A stretch of 42,462 nucleotides of DNA from a bacterium (GCA_023267755.1 JAHFMR010000002.1:1-42462); one strand, 5' to 3'. Shown: positions 1 through 10,300, counted from the first letter of the stretch. Notes: generated from the letters alone by a model not told the origin. A program made the numbers and translations.

Positions 1-1619
1 TTCTTTTCTTTTTCTACGATTCCATGAGCGGTCGTCACCTCCTTAAGCGTAGCCGTGGTTTCCGCAATCTTCGCCTGTTCTTTCTCAGACAGCGGTGCTT
101 CTTTGTGCGCCACTTCAATCGCCTTAACAGCATTTTCGTGATCTTCAATATTACGCTTGCGTGCTCCAACAAAACCATCCTTGGCCACTTCCCCAGCGTC
201 GATACCACCGCCAGGCATATTCTTAAGTGCGCCAGTGCCTCGCACATCGAAGCTTCCTGTTGCGGTGCGATCGAGCGTACGAGAAACTGCTCGTCCAGTA
301 ACTGCATCGAACTTGTTAAACAACTTACTCTGTCGCAATCCTCGTCCAGCATAATATGCTCCACGCCCAATAGTTCTGCTTCCTGCCCATCCAACCGCAC
401 CAAACGACAGTTTGCCCGCGAGCTTGGTCGCGCCAGAGGCGCCAGCGGCAGAGAGATTCTTGGCCTGAATAACGACCAGGAGGAGGAGGCCCATAGTAAC
501 CATAAAGGTAAGCAGCGCCGAAGCAAGGCCAGGAATATTGTAGGTGCCGACATACCCTGTCCAATCCGGACTCGCTCCATATCTCCCCATTTCTGTAATA
601 ACTCGGAGCGCGATATAGAGCAGGAGGAAGAGGATTGGCGCAGTGACCGTCTGTTCGAAGAGCTTATCCCACCACTGATCCGCCCGCTTCTTCAGCATCG
701 GGACAGCGAGTCCCGCAAAGCCGATAGGAGCGAGGATAATGAGGAAGATAAGCACCACAAAGCGCGCTACCAGCACAAAGGCAAGGGTGAAGAGGACAAA
801 GGCGAGCACGATAAAGAGGATGATGCTCATAAAACCAATAATCCAGGAGGATTGACCCTTGAATATACCCCCGGCCTTGGTGGGGTCTTGCGCATCGCCA
901 TAGATCGTCTGGAGCCCGAGCTTGTTCATAATTGTGCTCGATATCCCCTGATTTAACAAAGTGCTCTCTGTCGGTAGACTGCCGCCATTGATCTGCGTAT
1001 AGAACTGCGTCGCGAAGAGATTACCAGTGTCGATAACCGCCTCGGAGATGAAGAGGGAGAAGTTGAGGAAGACCGCGGCCACCAACATCATCGGGAGCAT
1101 CTTCTTACCGCCGCCGTACCACTCGACGCCGATGATGGTGGTAATCCCCACCGCGAGGAAGCCGAAGATAAGCATAATATTCCCGAGATCACGCAGGACA
1201 GTCCAGGTAACGCCAACGGCAGAGAGCTCTTTCACATAGGTCCCCATATCGACAACGGTGTAGTACGTCGCGTAGTTGAGCGCAACCATCGCGACGCCGG
1301 CGAGCCAGGCGAAGAGGCTCACGATCCATACCATCAACCCACCGAACTGCGCTTCCTGAGAGGTATCCTTCTGTACCGGCTGACTGCTTGCCTGATTGAT
1401 TTTGGCCCTCTGTGCGTCAGTTAATGAGCCGTCTGGATTATATCCCGCTTGCACATTAGCTGCTTCCCCTGCGGCATTATTTGCCACATCGGCAGCACTT
1501 GCCGCTTCTTGCGTCGGAAATTCATTGCCATAAGCATCCCAAAATTGGGCATGCACAACCTGCGCACCACCTACCAGAAGCAGGAGAGTGAGGAGTGAGG
1601 AGGTGAGGAAGCGGTTCAT
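1..1619 (-). CDS. Polytopic membrane protein, VirB6/TrbL-like (T4SS-like), C-terminus truncated by window edge
   Basis: Open minus-strand frame from ATG (cat 1617-1619) through position 1 with no stop; starts MNRFLTSSLLTLLLLVGGAQVVHAQFWDAYGNEFP..., then several hydrophobic helices and a Gly/Ala-rich charged tail. Absent from the ORF track because it has no stop in the window. Confidence 0.75.
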   Translation of the reverse strand, partial: MNRFLTSSLLTLLLLVGGAQVVHAQFWDAYGNEFPTQEAASAADVANNAAGEAANVQAGYNPDGSLTDAQRAKINQASSQPVQKDTSQEAQFGGLMVWIVSLFAWLAGVAMVALNYATYYTVVDMGTYVKELSAVGVTWTVLRDLGNIMLIFGFLAVGITTIIGVEWYGGGKKMLPMMLVAAVFLNFSLFISEAVIDTGNLFATQFYTQINGGSLPTESTLLNQGISSTIMNKLGLQTIYGDAQDPTKAGGIFKGQSSWIIGFMSIILFIVLAFVLFTLAFVLVARFVVLIFLIILAPIGFAGLAVPMLKKRADQWWDKLFEQTVTAPILFLLLYIALRVITEMGRYGASPDWTGYVGTYNIPGLASALLTFMVTMGLLLLVVIQAKNLSAAGASGATKLAGKLSFGAVGWAGSRTIGRGAYYAGRGLRQSKLFNKFDAVTGRAVSRTLDRTATGSFDVRGTGALKNMPGGGIDAGEVAKDGFVGARKRNIEDHENAVKAIEVAHKEAPLSEKEQAKIAETTATLKEVTTAHGIVEKEK

Positions 1620-1622
1620 ATT

Positions 1623-3284
1623 TTAAGGAGGGGTGGTCGTCGAGCAGTTCGCAGAGAGCGCTTGCGCATTTGTGGCGATGAGATTCATCTGGTCGACATA
1701 CGAGCCGCCCAAGACTCCGAGCGAGCCGGTTGGAATCGCCACAGCAGCACCGGCTGTTGTTATGGACTGTGTTTGGGCAGTTGTCATATCAACCGGCGTG
1801 GGCATCATCGCCGAGAGTGTCTGGACATCGGCGCTCAGTGTAGACGCATTGCTTGCTGCCTCCTGTAAAACAGTCTGTGCAAAGGTCTGTGTAACAGAGA
1901 CGAGGGCTAGGTTCGTCTGCGACTGTGTGATGAGCGGGGTTATGATAGTGCCGAGTGCCAGTTGTGCTGCTGCACCCCACTGACTCGCACAAGCAGCCCC
2001 AAGTGCAGTGACCTGTGTCGACGCACTGTTTGCTGCGTTCCCGATAGTAGTCCACGCAGTGGTATATGTAGTAGCAGAGGCGATCTTGTTGTTTACAACT
2101 GCTCTAGCATTATTGATAGAATTTGTGTTATTTGTCGCAGTCGAGTAGATTTGTGAGGTAATCGCTTGCGGTCGGATACTTGAGGCACTTGCACTCCCCG
2201 AAAGCCCCCCTGCTAGACTATCTATAGTAGTGTTAACCAGCGCACTGATGATTGCTCCAATCGCTGAGTCCAGGTCGTTTGAATTAACAAGCTGGTCAAG
2301 ACCTGCATCAGTGACCGCGCTCTTCGTGAAGTCGTGTATGACTGAACCGGGCGTTTTAATCGTGCCCGATACGCCATTTTGGTCGGTGCACGTATCGCCG
2401 GGGTTGGTCCCCCCAGATGCTCCTGTCTCGTTGCAATCAGAGTCATCGGAATTCTGGGCACAATACGCAGCCCGTTTCGCATCCGCTTCGGCGGTGGTGC
2501 CGCACCACGAGAGGAACCCTCCCGATTGGGTTAAGTCCTGCTTCCTGTTCGTCTGCGCTTCGGCCTTAATACGGTCAAGCTGCCGATCTGCCGCGTAGTA
2601 GAGCGCGTAGGGGTTATTCTCGTTCTGTGTCGTGAGCGAGAACCAGGCGGGGATTCCTCCCTGCGAGAAGGTGCCCCCCATAAACGCGCTCGGATTCGGT
2701 GAGACCCGCCCGAGCGTGCTCTGGTTAGCTGCGAGGAAGCCGCCCACACTCGTCTGCTGGGCATAGTTGGTGAGGAGTGAGGAGGCTATTGACGCACCGA
2801 AGGCCGGGTTAAGTACCATCCGGATCTTAGCGATAAACGGGAGCACGACCGAGTCTCCGAGCTGCTGCAGGTTAAGCGAGAGATTCACCACGAAACTCGG
2901 CTGACCGGTGCCATTTCCACTGCCACAACTCCCGCCGCCTTTTATCCAGCAAATTGTGTTTGATGTAATCTGTTGGATAAGCTGCCGTATGAGCTGCCGC
3001 GCGATAGGCTTTATTATTAATTCGGTAACACAGGTGCCCGCAGTCGTACCAGCCGTAACAGTATTTATCAAATTACCAAGCCAAGTATTGGTAGGAACCG
3101 CCGTAGCAGCAGCACCGGCATTGCTACCGATGCTAGCAGCGCCAGCGAGAGCACCTCCCGTACAACTAACTAGCCCGCTCGTCTGGGCAAACGCCTGTTG
3201 TGGCGCGATAAAGAACGCTGCCGGAACGATAAAAGTGGCGGCGAGCAATATCGCGAGAGAACGCGTAGCTACGATCTTGCTCAT
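1623..3284 (-). CDS. Secreted protein, 553 aa, signal peptide, Ala/Thr/Ser-rich, clustered with the VirB6-like gene
   Basis: Full ORF; N-terminus MSKIVATRSLAILLAATFIVPAAFFIAPQQAFA. Confidence 0.75.
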   Translation of the reverse strand: MSKIVATRSLAILLAATFIVPAAFFIAPQQAFAQTSGLVSCTGGALAGAASIGSNAGAAATAVPTNTWLGNLINTVTAGTTAGTCVTELIIKPIARQLIRQLIQQITSNTICWIKGGGSCGSGNGTGQPSFVVNLSLNLQQLGDSVVLPFIAKIRMVLNPAFGASIASSLLTNYAQQTSVGGFLAANQSTLGRVSPNPSAFMGGTFSQGGIPAWFSLTTQNENNPYALYYAADRQLDRIKAEAQTNRKQDLTQSGGFLSWCGTTAEADAKRAAYCAQNSDDSDCNETGASGGTNPGDTCTDQNGVSGTIKTPGSVIHDFTKSAVTDAGLDQLVNSNDLDSAIGAIISALVNTTIDSLAGGLSGSASASSIRPQAITSQIYSTATNNTNSINNARAVVNNKIASATTYTTAWTTIGNAANSASTQVTALGAACASQWGAAAQLALGTIITPLITQSQTNLALVSVTQTFAQTVLQEAASNASTLSADVQTLSAMMPTPVDMTTAQTQSITTAGAAVAIPTGSLGVLGGSYVDQMNLIATNAQALSANCSTTTPP

Positions 3285-4375
3285 GGTTGGGTTGCCGTCA
3301 ACCGCTTAGCGGTGTCGGTGATAGTATTCAGGTAGGAAGCCCCTGGTGCTCCTGTGGGAAGCGCTACTCCGACAGTGGCATACACATTGCTTATATCAAC
3401 AAAGGTCCCGGCGAGCGATTGATCAAGTTGTAAATACTGATCGAGCGCGAACATCGTCGCGAGCGGGTCGATATTTACCCGAGCAAAGTCGCTCACGATC
3501 CCGCTCTCGCGCATCAGCGCATTGATAAATGCGAGATCGCCCGCGGCGAGCTCGGCAGGCACCGGGAGTGCAGCGAGCCCGGCGGCGATGCCTCGGTACA
3601 CCTTCGCGAGCTCCACCAGATGCGGGAGCGCACTAGTATCCTCGTTTTGAATCATGTCCTGCAAGTAACCAAGTTCGTTCTTAGTGGCTATCATCCCCTT
3701 CTTATTTTTAATAAATACTTCTTCCGCGCTCGCGGCAAACGCCTTAAGCGCGTCAGCCCCCGAGCCAGAGACAGTGAGGTCGCGGGCAGTCTTGAAGTCG
3801 GGTGCCGCGACGTCCATATCCGAGAGGTTCGCAATCGCCTTGGCGGCCAGATCGTTCACCTGCGCGCTCGTGAGCTCCACGCCCCCACTCGCCTGCTTAG
3901 CGGCGATATATAGGGTGAAAAATGATTTGGAGAAGAGGTCAGTGAGCGTCCCCTCTGGAGAGGCGGGCGGGAGTGAGGGGTCGATAGAAGTCATCTGGCC
4001 GGTAGAGGTCGTTACCGCGATATCCGCTATGGCCTTCGGCACGATAAGCCCCTTGGCCACCGCCTCGGCGTCGGTCATCCCGAGATGAAAGTAGTCAGTC
4101 GTGGTGGCGTTAAGCGGGATGCCGTAGAGCGACTTCTGCCAGTCGGGGAGGCCATCTCCGGTCGAGTCCCGGGTCGCTATCGCCTGAAGGAGCGCTGTCT
4201 CGGTAGAGGCCTCGGCTACAGAAGGTGCCTCTACTCCCCTTGCGAACAGGTAGGCACCCCCGATTAGAATCACCGCGAAAAGTGTCGACGCGAGCACCCG
4301 CCAATTTCTTAGTATTTCCCCCATAGTATCAATACAAAGTATACCCTGTGCGGTGTGCAATTCCACGTACACCAC
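3281..4375 (-). CDS. Membrane-anchored hypothetical protein (likely start MGEILRNWRV, about 4321)
   Basis: Full ORF, overlaps the next gene by 4 nt (ATGA); N-terminal TM segment. Confidence 0.7.
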   Translation of the reverse strand: MVYVELHTAQGILCIDTMGEILRNWRVLASTLFAVILIGGAYLFARGVEAPSVAEASTETALLQAIATRDSTGDGLPDWQKSLYGIPLNATTTDYFHLGMTDAEAVAKGLIVPKAIADIAVTTSTGQMTSIDPSLPPASPEGTLTDLFSKSFFTLYIAAKQASGGVELTSAQVNDLAAKAIANLSDMDVAAPDFKTARDLTVSGSGADALKAFAASAEEVFIKNKKGMIATKNELGYLQDMIQNEDTSALPHLVELAKVYRGIAAGLAALPVPAELAAGDLAFINALMRESGIVSDFARVNIDPLATMFALDQYLQLDQSLAGTFVDISNVYATVGVALPTGAPGASYLNTITDTAKRLTATQP

Positions 4376-4421
4376 AGTGAATAAGTACCTGCATCATTCT
4401 GACTGATGCTATCCTGAAGGG

Positions 4422-5543
4422 ATGCAGAGACTCTTTTCCTTCTTAATCGCCACATCAGTATTCTTGTGTGGCGTAGCGGTGAGTGCGGAAACAGTCACCT
4501 TCACCGACAACCTCTCTCTCGGCGCGAGCGGGCCCCAAGTGACAGCGCTCCAAAGAGCTCTCAACCAAGACCTCGCGACCCAGGTCGCGAATACTGGGAC
4601 AGGTTCTCCAGGAAACGAGTCTAGTTATTTCGGAGCACGCACCAAGGCGGCGGTCGCCCGCTTCCAGGAGAAGTATCCGAGTGATATCTTAACCCCCGCC
4701 GGCCTCACTCGTGGCAATGGCGCTGTCAGGGCGCGCACACGAGCGAAGCTGAACGCGCTCTTCGCCACAGCATCTTCCAACCCTATCGGAACAATCAGTT
4801 CAACAACATCAACCATCGCCACCACATCTCCAGCAGCGCCGTACCTGGTGAAGGACAGTGAGAAGATTGATATCTATGTAGGAGATAAAATGCTTGGGAG
4901 TGTACAGAGTAGAATTTCCAGTGCGATTAACGCTACTATCACCTCTCAAGGTAAAATACCAATAAAAATACCGACTATAACATCTGCAGATGCACCAAGT
5001 GTCTCCATCGGAAATCCATCGCCTCGCTTTGGGGTCCCAAGCACCTATATCTCCTTTAAAGGTAACGGAGTCTCTCCCGACAGTGTTCTATATTTTGGGA
5101 GTAATTATATTGTCCGTTCGATAACCAAAGGTGGTGGCGACAATTTCGTTTTCGTCGTTCCACCTATCCCGCCAGGGCGTTACGACATTGCCGTTAAGAC
5201 AAATGGAACAATCTCCAACACAACTATGTTTGTCGTCCGCGACCCAAAGAGTCCTATCGTACATATACAGAGTGCCTCCCCCACCACTCTAAAATATGGG
5301 GACACATTGATAATTATCGGTTCGGGCTTCACGCCAGAAAACAATATCATCATCATCTCCGGCGAGAAATTCGCGAGTGCGCCTTCAACTGACGGGAAGA
5401 CACTTGCGGTGCAATTCATTCCAAAAGGGCTTCAGGCATACGCCACAAAAAATACAGGTATAATCAAGACACCTCTATCCCTGTCTGTTGTAAATGATTA
5501 TGGGTTCTCTGATTCTGAAAAAACGCTTATTATATCGTTATGA
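4422..5543 (+). CDS. Secreted protein with peptidoglycan-binding domain and IPT/TIG-like domain
   Basis: Signal peptide; LSLGASGPQVTALQRALN...SSYFGARTKAAVARFQEKY (PG_binding_1 pattern); C-terminal 'PTTLKYGDTLIIIGSGFTPENNIIIISG' IPT/TIG-like. Confidence 0.75.
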   Translation: MQRLFSFLIATSVFLCGVAVSAETVTFTDNLSLGASGPQVTALQRALNQDLATQVANTGTGSPGNESSYFGARTKAAVARFQEKYPSDILTPAGLTRGNGAVRARTRAKLNALFATASSNPIGTISSTTSTIATTSPAAPYLVKDSEKIDIYVGDKMLGSVQSRISSAINATITSQGKIPIKIPTITSADAPSVSIGNPSPRFGVPSTYISFKGNGVSPDSVLYFGSNYIVRSITKGGGDNFVFVVPPIPPGRYDIAVKTNGTISNTTMFVVRDPKSPIVHIQSASPTTLKYGDTLIIIGSGFTPENNIIIISGEKFASAPSTDGKTLAVQFIPKGLQAYATKNTGIIKTPLSLSVVNDYGFSDSEKTLIISL

Positions 5544-6046
5544 AAAGAATCATTTTTGGCACTCTCTTTTTATTTTATATAACCGTGTTGCCCTTTTTTG
5601 CACATGCCCAAGCTCCATTTGGAGGCTTTGATTCTTTTAGATTCCCAAATCCAGAAGAACCAGAACTCTGTGGGTGCATTCCTTCTCCTGCTTCCCAATT
5701 TCCTGAGATTGTATTTATACCTCCAGATGGTCCGATTATGTGTGTTCCTGCCACACCGCCACTTGACCCTACCGTAAATTTCTTTGATTTTTTCTTCGGT
5801 TATACTACGGGATTTCTTGCTGTCCCTTTCACACCATTATTATTCCCGAGCTATCACATAGCTCCCGGGCAGCAGGGACTTGGGTTTTTCACTCCTGGCG
5901 TTGCTCCAGTGTGTGGGCTAATCGTTCCATTTGAAATCCCGGATTCGGTTGATTGTGGACCCTTTCTTTGCATCGCAATTCCCCTTCCCGTGATTGGTAC
6001 ATTGGATCCAATGACCGGATCTTCTCCTCCAGACACTCTTCCTTAG
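5540..6046 (+). CDS. Small secreted Pro/Phe/Cys-rich hypothetical protein
   Basis: ATGA overlap with upstream ORF; signal peptide MKRIIFGTLFLFYITVLPFFAHAQ. Confidence 0.6.
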   Translation: MKRIIFGTLFLFYITVLPFFAHAQAPFGGFDSFRFPNPEEPELCGCIPSPASQFPEIVFIPPDGPIMCVPATPPLDPTVNFFDFFFGYTTGFLAVPFTPLLFPSYHIAPGQQGLGFFTPGVAPVCGLIVPFEIPDSVDCGPFLCIAIPLPVIGTLDPMTGSSPPDTLP

Positions 6047-6807
6047 GTGACAGCAGACAACTGAAGCCACTTCGCAAGTCCCACGTCCTCCGCCCGTGCT
6101 TTCTCGGGGATATTCTCCATCGCCTGTTGATGTCCGACATCCACAAGATTCTTCCGAAGGAATTTTCGCTTATGTGCGAAACCGGCGTGCAGCAGTTCGA
6201 AGAAATATTCTTCTTGCTCGCGTGATGAGAAGTTTTTACGCAAGATATTGCGGACAGTTAGCACTGCCGAGTCTACCTTCGGCGCAGGGCTGAACGCGCC
6301 ACGAGGCACCGTGAACTCATACTTCGGTTCTCCATAGGCCTTCACTGAGAGCGAGAGAATAGACTCTTTCTTTGCCCGAGAGATGCGTTCAGCAACTTCT
6401 TTCTGCACTAGAAGAGCCATCGTGCTTGGCTGATTGTCAGCAGAAAGGAACATCCTGAAAATTTCTCCAGTGAGATAATAGGGGATGTTCGCCACAAGCG
6501 CGTACCCCTTTGGGAGCGTGTTGATATCAAAAGTGCGTATGTCGCCGTAGATAAGCTCGAGCTTTCCACCTGCAATCTCACTCGCAAAATCTGTTTGCAG
6601 TTTCTCATAAAGCTCCGCATCTGCTTCAAGCGCAATTACTTTTTTCACTAACTTAAGCAGTTCTCGTGTGAGCATCCCTGTACCAGGCCCGATCTCAAAC
6701 ACTGTCATGTCCGGTGTAAGATGCGCCGTAAGCGCGATTCTCTCGGCGATGCGCGCGTGCATCAGGAAATTCTGCCCGAGTGATTTCTTCGCTTGCATGA
6801 TGCTCAT
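6043..6807 (-). CDS. rsmA: 16S rRNA (adenine-N6,N6)-dimethyltransferase RsmA/KsgA
   Basis: MQAKKSLGQNFL, FEIGPGTGMLTREL, VANIPYYLTGEIF, LVQKEVAERI motifs. Start at 6807 or 6798. Confidence 0.92.
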   Translation of the reverse strand: MSIMQAKKSLGQNFLMHARIAERIALTAHLTPDMTVFEIGPGTGMLTRELLKLVKKVIALEADAELYEKLQTDFASEIAGGKLELIYGDIRTFDINTLPKGYALVANIPYYLTGEIFRMFLSADNQPSTMALLVQKEVAERISRAKKESILSLSVKAYGEPKYEFTVPRGAFSPAPKVDSAVLTVRNILRKNFSSREQEEYFFELLHAGFAHKRKFLRKNLVDVGHQQAMENIPEKARAEDVGLAKWLQLSAVT

Positions 6808-6824
6808 GGTAACACAGGCACATA

Positions 6825-6852
6825 TTGACAACAGTGCCAGATATGCTATACA
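6825..6852 (+). promoter_or_regulatory. Sigma-70-like promoter TTGACA-N16-TATACA
   Basis: TTGACA 6825-6830, 16-bp spacer, TATACA 6847-6852, upstream of the lipoprotein gene. Confidence 0.65.
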
Positions 6853-6931
6853 TGCAGCAGATGCTGTTGTATTGAAACACCCAATCTGCCGGCTCAGGGG
6901 AGCCGATCCTCACAACCTGAAGGAGATCAAC

Positions 6932-7327
6932 ATGAAAAAGATTCTCGCAGCGTGTTCCCCGTTTTTTGTCATGATCCTGCTTTCTGCGTGCGCCAATATC
7001 CAATCGGCACACGGCACGAAAATCGAACATTCCCAGGTCGACTTCATCCAGAAGGGCATAACTACCCGAACCGAAGTCGAGGAAAAGCTCGGCAAACCGA
7101 CGGCAGTGACTATTTCTGGCAACGGGGGGAGAGTAGCGGTGTACTCATATTACGAAATGAATGTAAGTAATGTCTCCTTTGGCCTTGCAAAAATGAGGAC
7201 CATCCAAGGCTCTCTGCAGGTGATTTACTCGAAGGACAATGTGGTTATGGACTACGAACATAACCAACGCAACTCCACAACCCTTGTGGACTCCTTCGGC
7301 GGGAGAAGGGAAGTCAAAGAAGAATGA
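6932..7327 (+). CDS. Lipoprotein with SmpA/BamE-like motif
   Basis: Lipobox LLSAC; 'IQKGITTRTEVEEKLGKPTAV' resembles SmpA/OmlA/BamE-type repeat; SD AAGGAG before ATG 6932. Confidence 0.6.
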   Translation: MKKILAACSPFFVMILLSACANIQSAHGTKIEHSQVDFIQKGITTRTEVEEKLGKPTAVTISGNGGRVAVYSYYEMNVSNVSFGLAKMRTIQGSLQVIYSKDNVVMDYEHNQRNSTTLVDSFGGRREVKEE

Positions 7328-7348
7328 CCCGGGTGGCTCCGCACCGTT

Positions 7349-7374
7349 AAGGCCTCGCTCTGCGAGGCCTTTTT
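7349..7374 (+). terminator. Intrinsic terminator
   Basis: AAGGCCTCGC-TCT-GCGAGGCCTTTTT. Confidence 0.8.
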
Positions 7375-7378
7375 CATA

Positions 7379-10300
7379 TCAAAATAAGATATCGTGTCCC
7401 TCCGTTTCATCCTGGAGCATAAGCGAGGAGTCGATATCCGCGAGGAAGGAGGAGGGTTCAGAGTAGGTGTCGCTGCCGTAGATCTTACGTACGCGCGCGA
7501 GAGTGAGGACGAGCCGTTCCTTGGCGCGCGTCATCGCCACATAGAAGAGCCGCCGCTCCTCCTCTTCATCGCGCGCGCTCTCGCCACCCATCCCCTGATG
7601 CGGGAAGAGCCCTTCCTCCATACCGCTCACAAACACCGTGTCGAACTCGAGCCCCTTTGCTGCGTGGACAGTCATCAGCATCACTCCCCGCTTCTCGTTC
7701 GTGTCTCGTCGAGGCGGGTGATCTATCTCGTCTTGGTCTCCCGCGAGCGCCGCTTCAGCGAGAAAGGCGGCTATGGACTCCTTCCCGGCGAGTGTGTCGT
7801 GCCGTGCGGCTACCGACGCGAGCTCCTCCACGTTTTCAAAACGTTCACGGTCTTCTGCACTACCCTCATCGACCAGCGCGCGGCGCATACCGCTCTTCTC
7901 TATCACCAGCTTCACGAATTCAGACGGGATACGTGTGTCGGTAGCGCTGGCGAGCTCGGCGATAACTCGCTCAAAGGCCTCCACCTTAGCGAGCTCGCCA
8001 GCGCGCAACGCTGCACGTCCTCCCGCAGTGAGCTTACCGAGAGTTACTTTACCGATGCCGCGCGGCGGCGCGGCGGCGGCGCGCAGCTTGTCGCTCTCGC
8101 GCGAGGGGTCCATCGCGAGCCGCATCCACGCGAGAGCATCCTTCACCTCCTTACGCGCGAAAAAATGCGTCCCGAGCAGCTTATAGGGCACGCCAGCACG
8201 AAGCAGCCCCTCCTCGAGGGCGCGTGACTGGAAGTTGGTACGGAAGAGGATAGCGATATCTTCTGGCTTAGTACCCGCGCGCATCAGCTCTCTTATCTTC
8301 AGCGCGACCCAACGCGCCTCGTCCTCGGCACTCATCGCGATATGGAGCGTTATGCGCTCTCCTGCCTCACGCGTGGTCGTGGAGTACTTTTCCTTGCGGT
8401 TCTTATTTTTCTCAATGACTGCATTTGCCGCGTTGACCAAATTCTTCGTTGAACGATAGTTCTGCTTGAGAATAATCGTCTGCGACTGGGGATACGTCTT
8501 GTCGAACTCGAGCAGGTTCTCTATCGTCGCTCCGCGCCAGGTATAGATACAATTGTGCGTAACAATGCCATTCGCAATGAAGTTGTGCGTATTCTCGACA
8601 TCCAGATCGTATACTCGTGTCTTCCCCGTACTCACGCGTTCGACTCGAACTACGACATCCCATTTTCCTTCTGCGTCGAACACGGCCATACCCCTTTGTA
8701 CAGATCCAGCGGGAATAAATGGGAGTGAGTTACCATTTCTCGGATTTTTTTTATACCCGCCAAGTCGTGCAGTCCGCACGATAACACTGTCGGGGAAAAT
8801 CTCTCTAAGTGCTCCTACTCGCGATAAGAGTGCGCCGAAGTCTCTATGTGCTGATTCAAATCTCCAGCCTTTAGAAGATTTTGCCGATCTCACAGAGAAA
8901 CCGGCTTTTTTGAGCATCTGCTTCCCGATCACATCACTTCCCGCAACAGAAATGCGATGCATCGGTGTCTTTCCTCGGTGTTCACCACAAAGAGTTACAA
9001 CAATATTGCGTCGACTACTTCGAGTGACTTGTGCACGATGATGCGGATACTCAACTGAAAGCCCCTGATTCTTCAGAAGCTTCCGAGCTCCTTCTCCTGT
9101 ATCGAACGTTAAGAAAATGTTATCTAAGACCCCTTGGTCGTGCACATATCCGCCAACACTTCCTTTCCGCGCGATAAACGGTAATGTTGGGATTGCGTAT
9201 TGAAGTGAGAGCTTATATTCGAGAATACGCGCCTCTTGCTGGGAATCGTGAACGCCAATCACCCATACCGAATCTCCGTGCTCTTGGTTGCATCGCTGTT
9301 GAAATCCGATTGTCGGCCGATATTGTCCTTTTGTATACGTCTGCGAAACGCCGATTCTCCACCCCTTTTCTCGTTTGTGCATGAGATAGGTGAAATGGAG
9401 TTGAGGCGTCTCGCCAAGGCGGTATCCCGCGAAGTGAATATGATCCGGGGTACTCGTGAGTATATTTCCTGTGCGCGTCGTCAGGCAAATCAATTCGCCT
9501 CGCACGCTTCGTGCGGTCGCTCTCGTTACTCGTGCAGGGCGCATATCGCCACTCCCATAATTCGATAGCACGAGATCCCCCTTCTTTAGATTCTCTATCG
9601 CCCGTGTCGATCCTTCAGGCAAGAGTACTTGCGTTCCTGCGACAAGACACTGATCGATATCTCCTACTACAAACACGTTGTGGTGTTTCTCCGCGAGAAT
9701 GTTCGCGAGCCGCCCCTGGAGTGCGTTAGTGTCCTGATATTCATCGATATGGATGTACTTCCATCGATCTTGAGCGAGTGCGCGGATATCGGCGTGTTCT
9801 TCGAGCATCCTGAGCGGGAGAGCGATAAGGTCGTCAAAGTCGAGCGCCTTCTCTGCCGCAAGCGTCTTCTCGTAACGCAGCCACACCTCGGCGACAATCC
9901 GATTACCGAATCCGCTCCGCGCATACTTCTCATAAAACTCACTTGCACGCATCCCCTCACCCTTGGCTCGCGAGATACGCCCAAGCACCGCGCGTGGCGA
10001 AAGCTCTTTGGCACCCACATCAAGCGCTTTGAGCGCCGCGCCAATCGCCTTCTCCGAGTCATCGCGGTCGTACACGCTGAAGAATCGCGGAACCCCAATC
10101 GCTTTGCCATAACTCTCCAGAAGTTCCCGGCCGAGACCGTGGAAGGTAGCGATAAGCGGCACTGTTTTATCATCCCCGAGCATTGCTCGGACGCGCTCGC
10201 GCATCTCCCGCGCCGCCTTGTTGGTGAAGGTGACCGCGAGAATCTCACGCGCCGGTACTCCTTCACGGATTAAATGATAAATACGCGTCGTGAGCACGCG

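Noticed and set aside
24-956. 310-aa plus-strand ORF
   Set aside because: Antisense to the VirB6-like gene, which reads through on the minus strand with TM helices; the plus ORF is low-complexity, charged and has no family features.
8552-9649. LAGLIDADG homing endonuclease in the intein
   Set aside because: No LAGLIDADG-type dodecapeptide was found in the insert.
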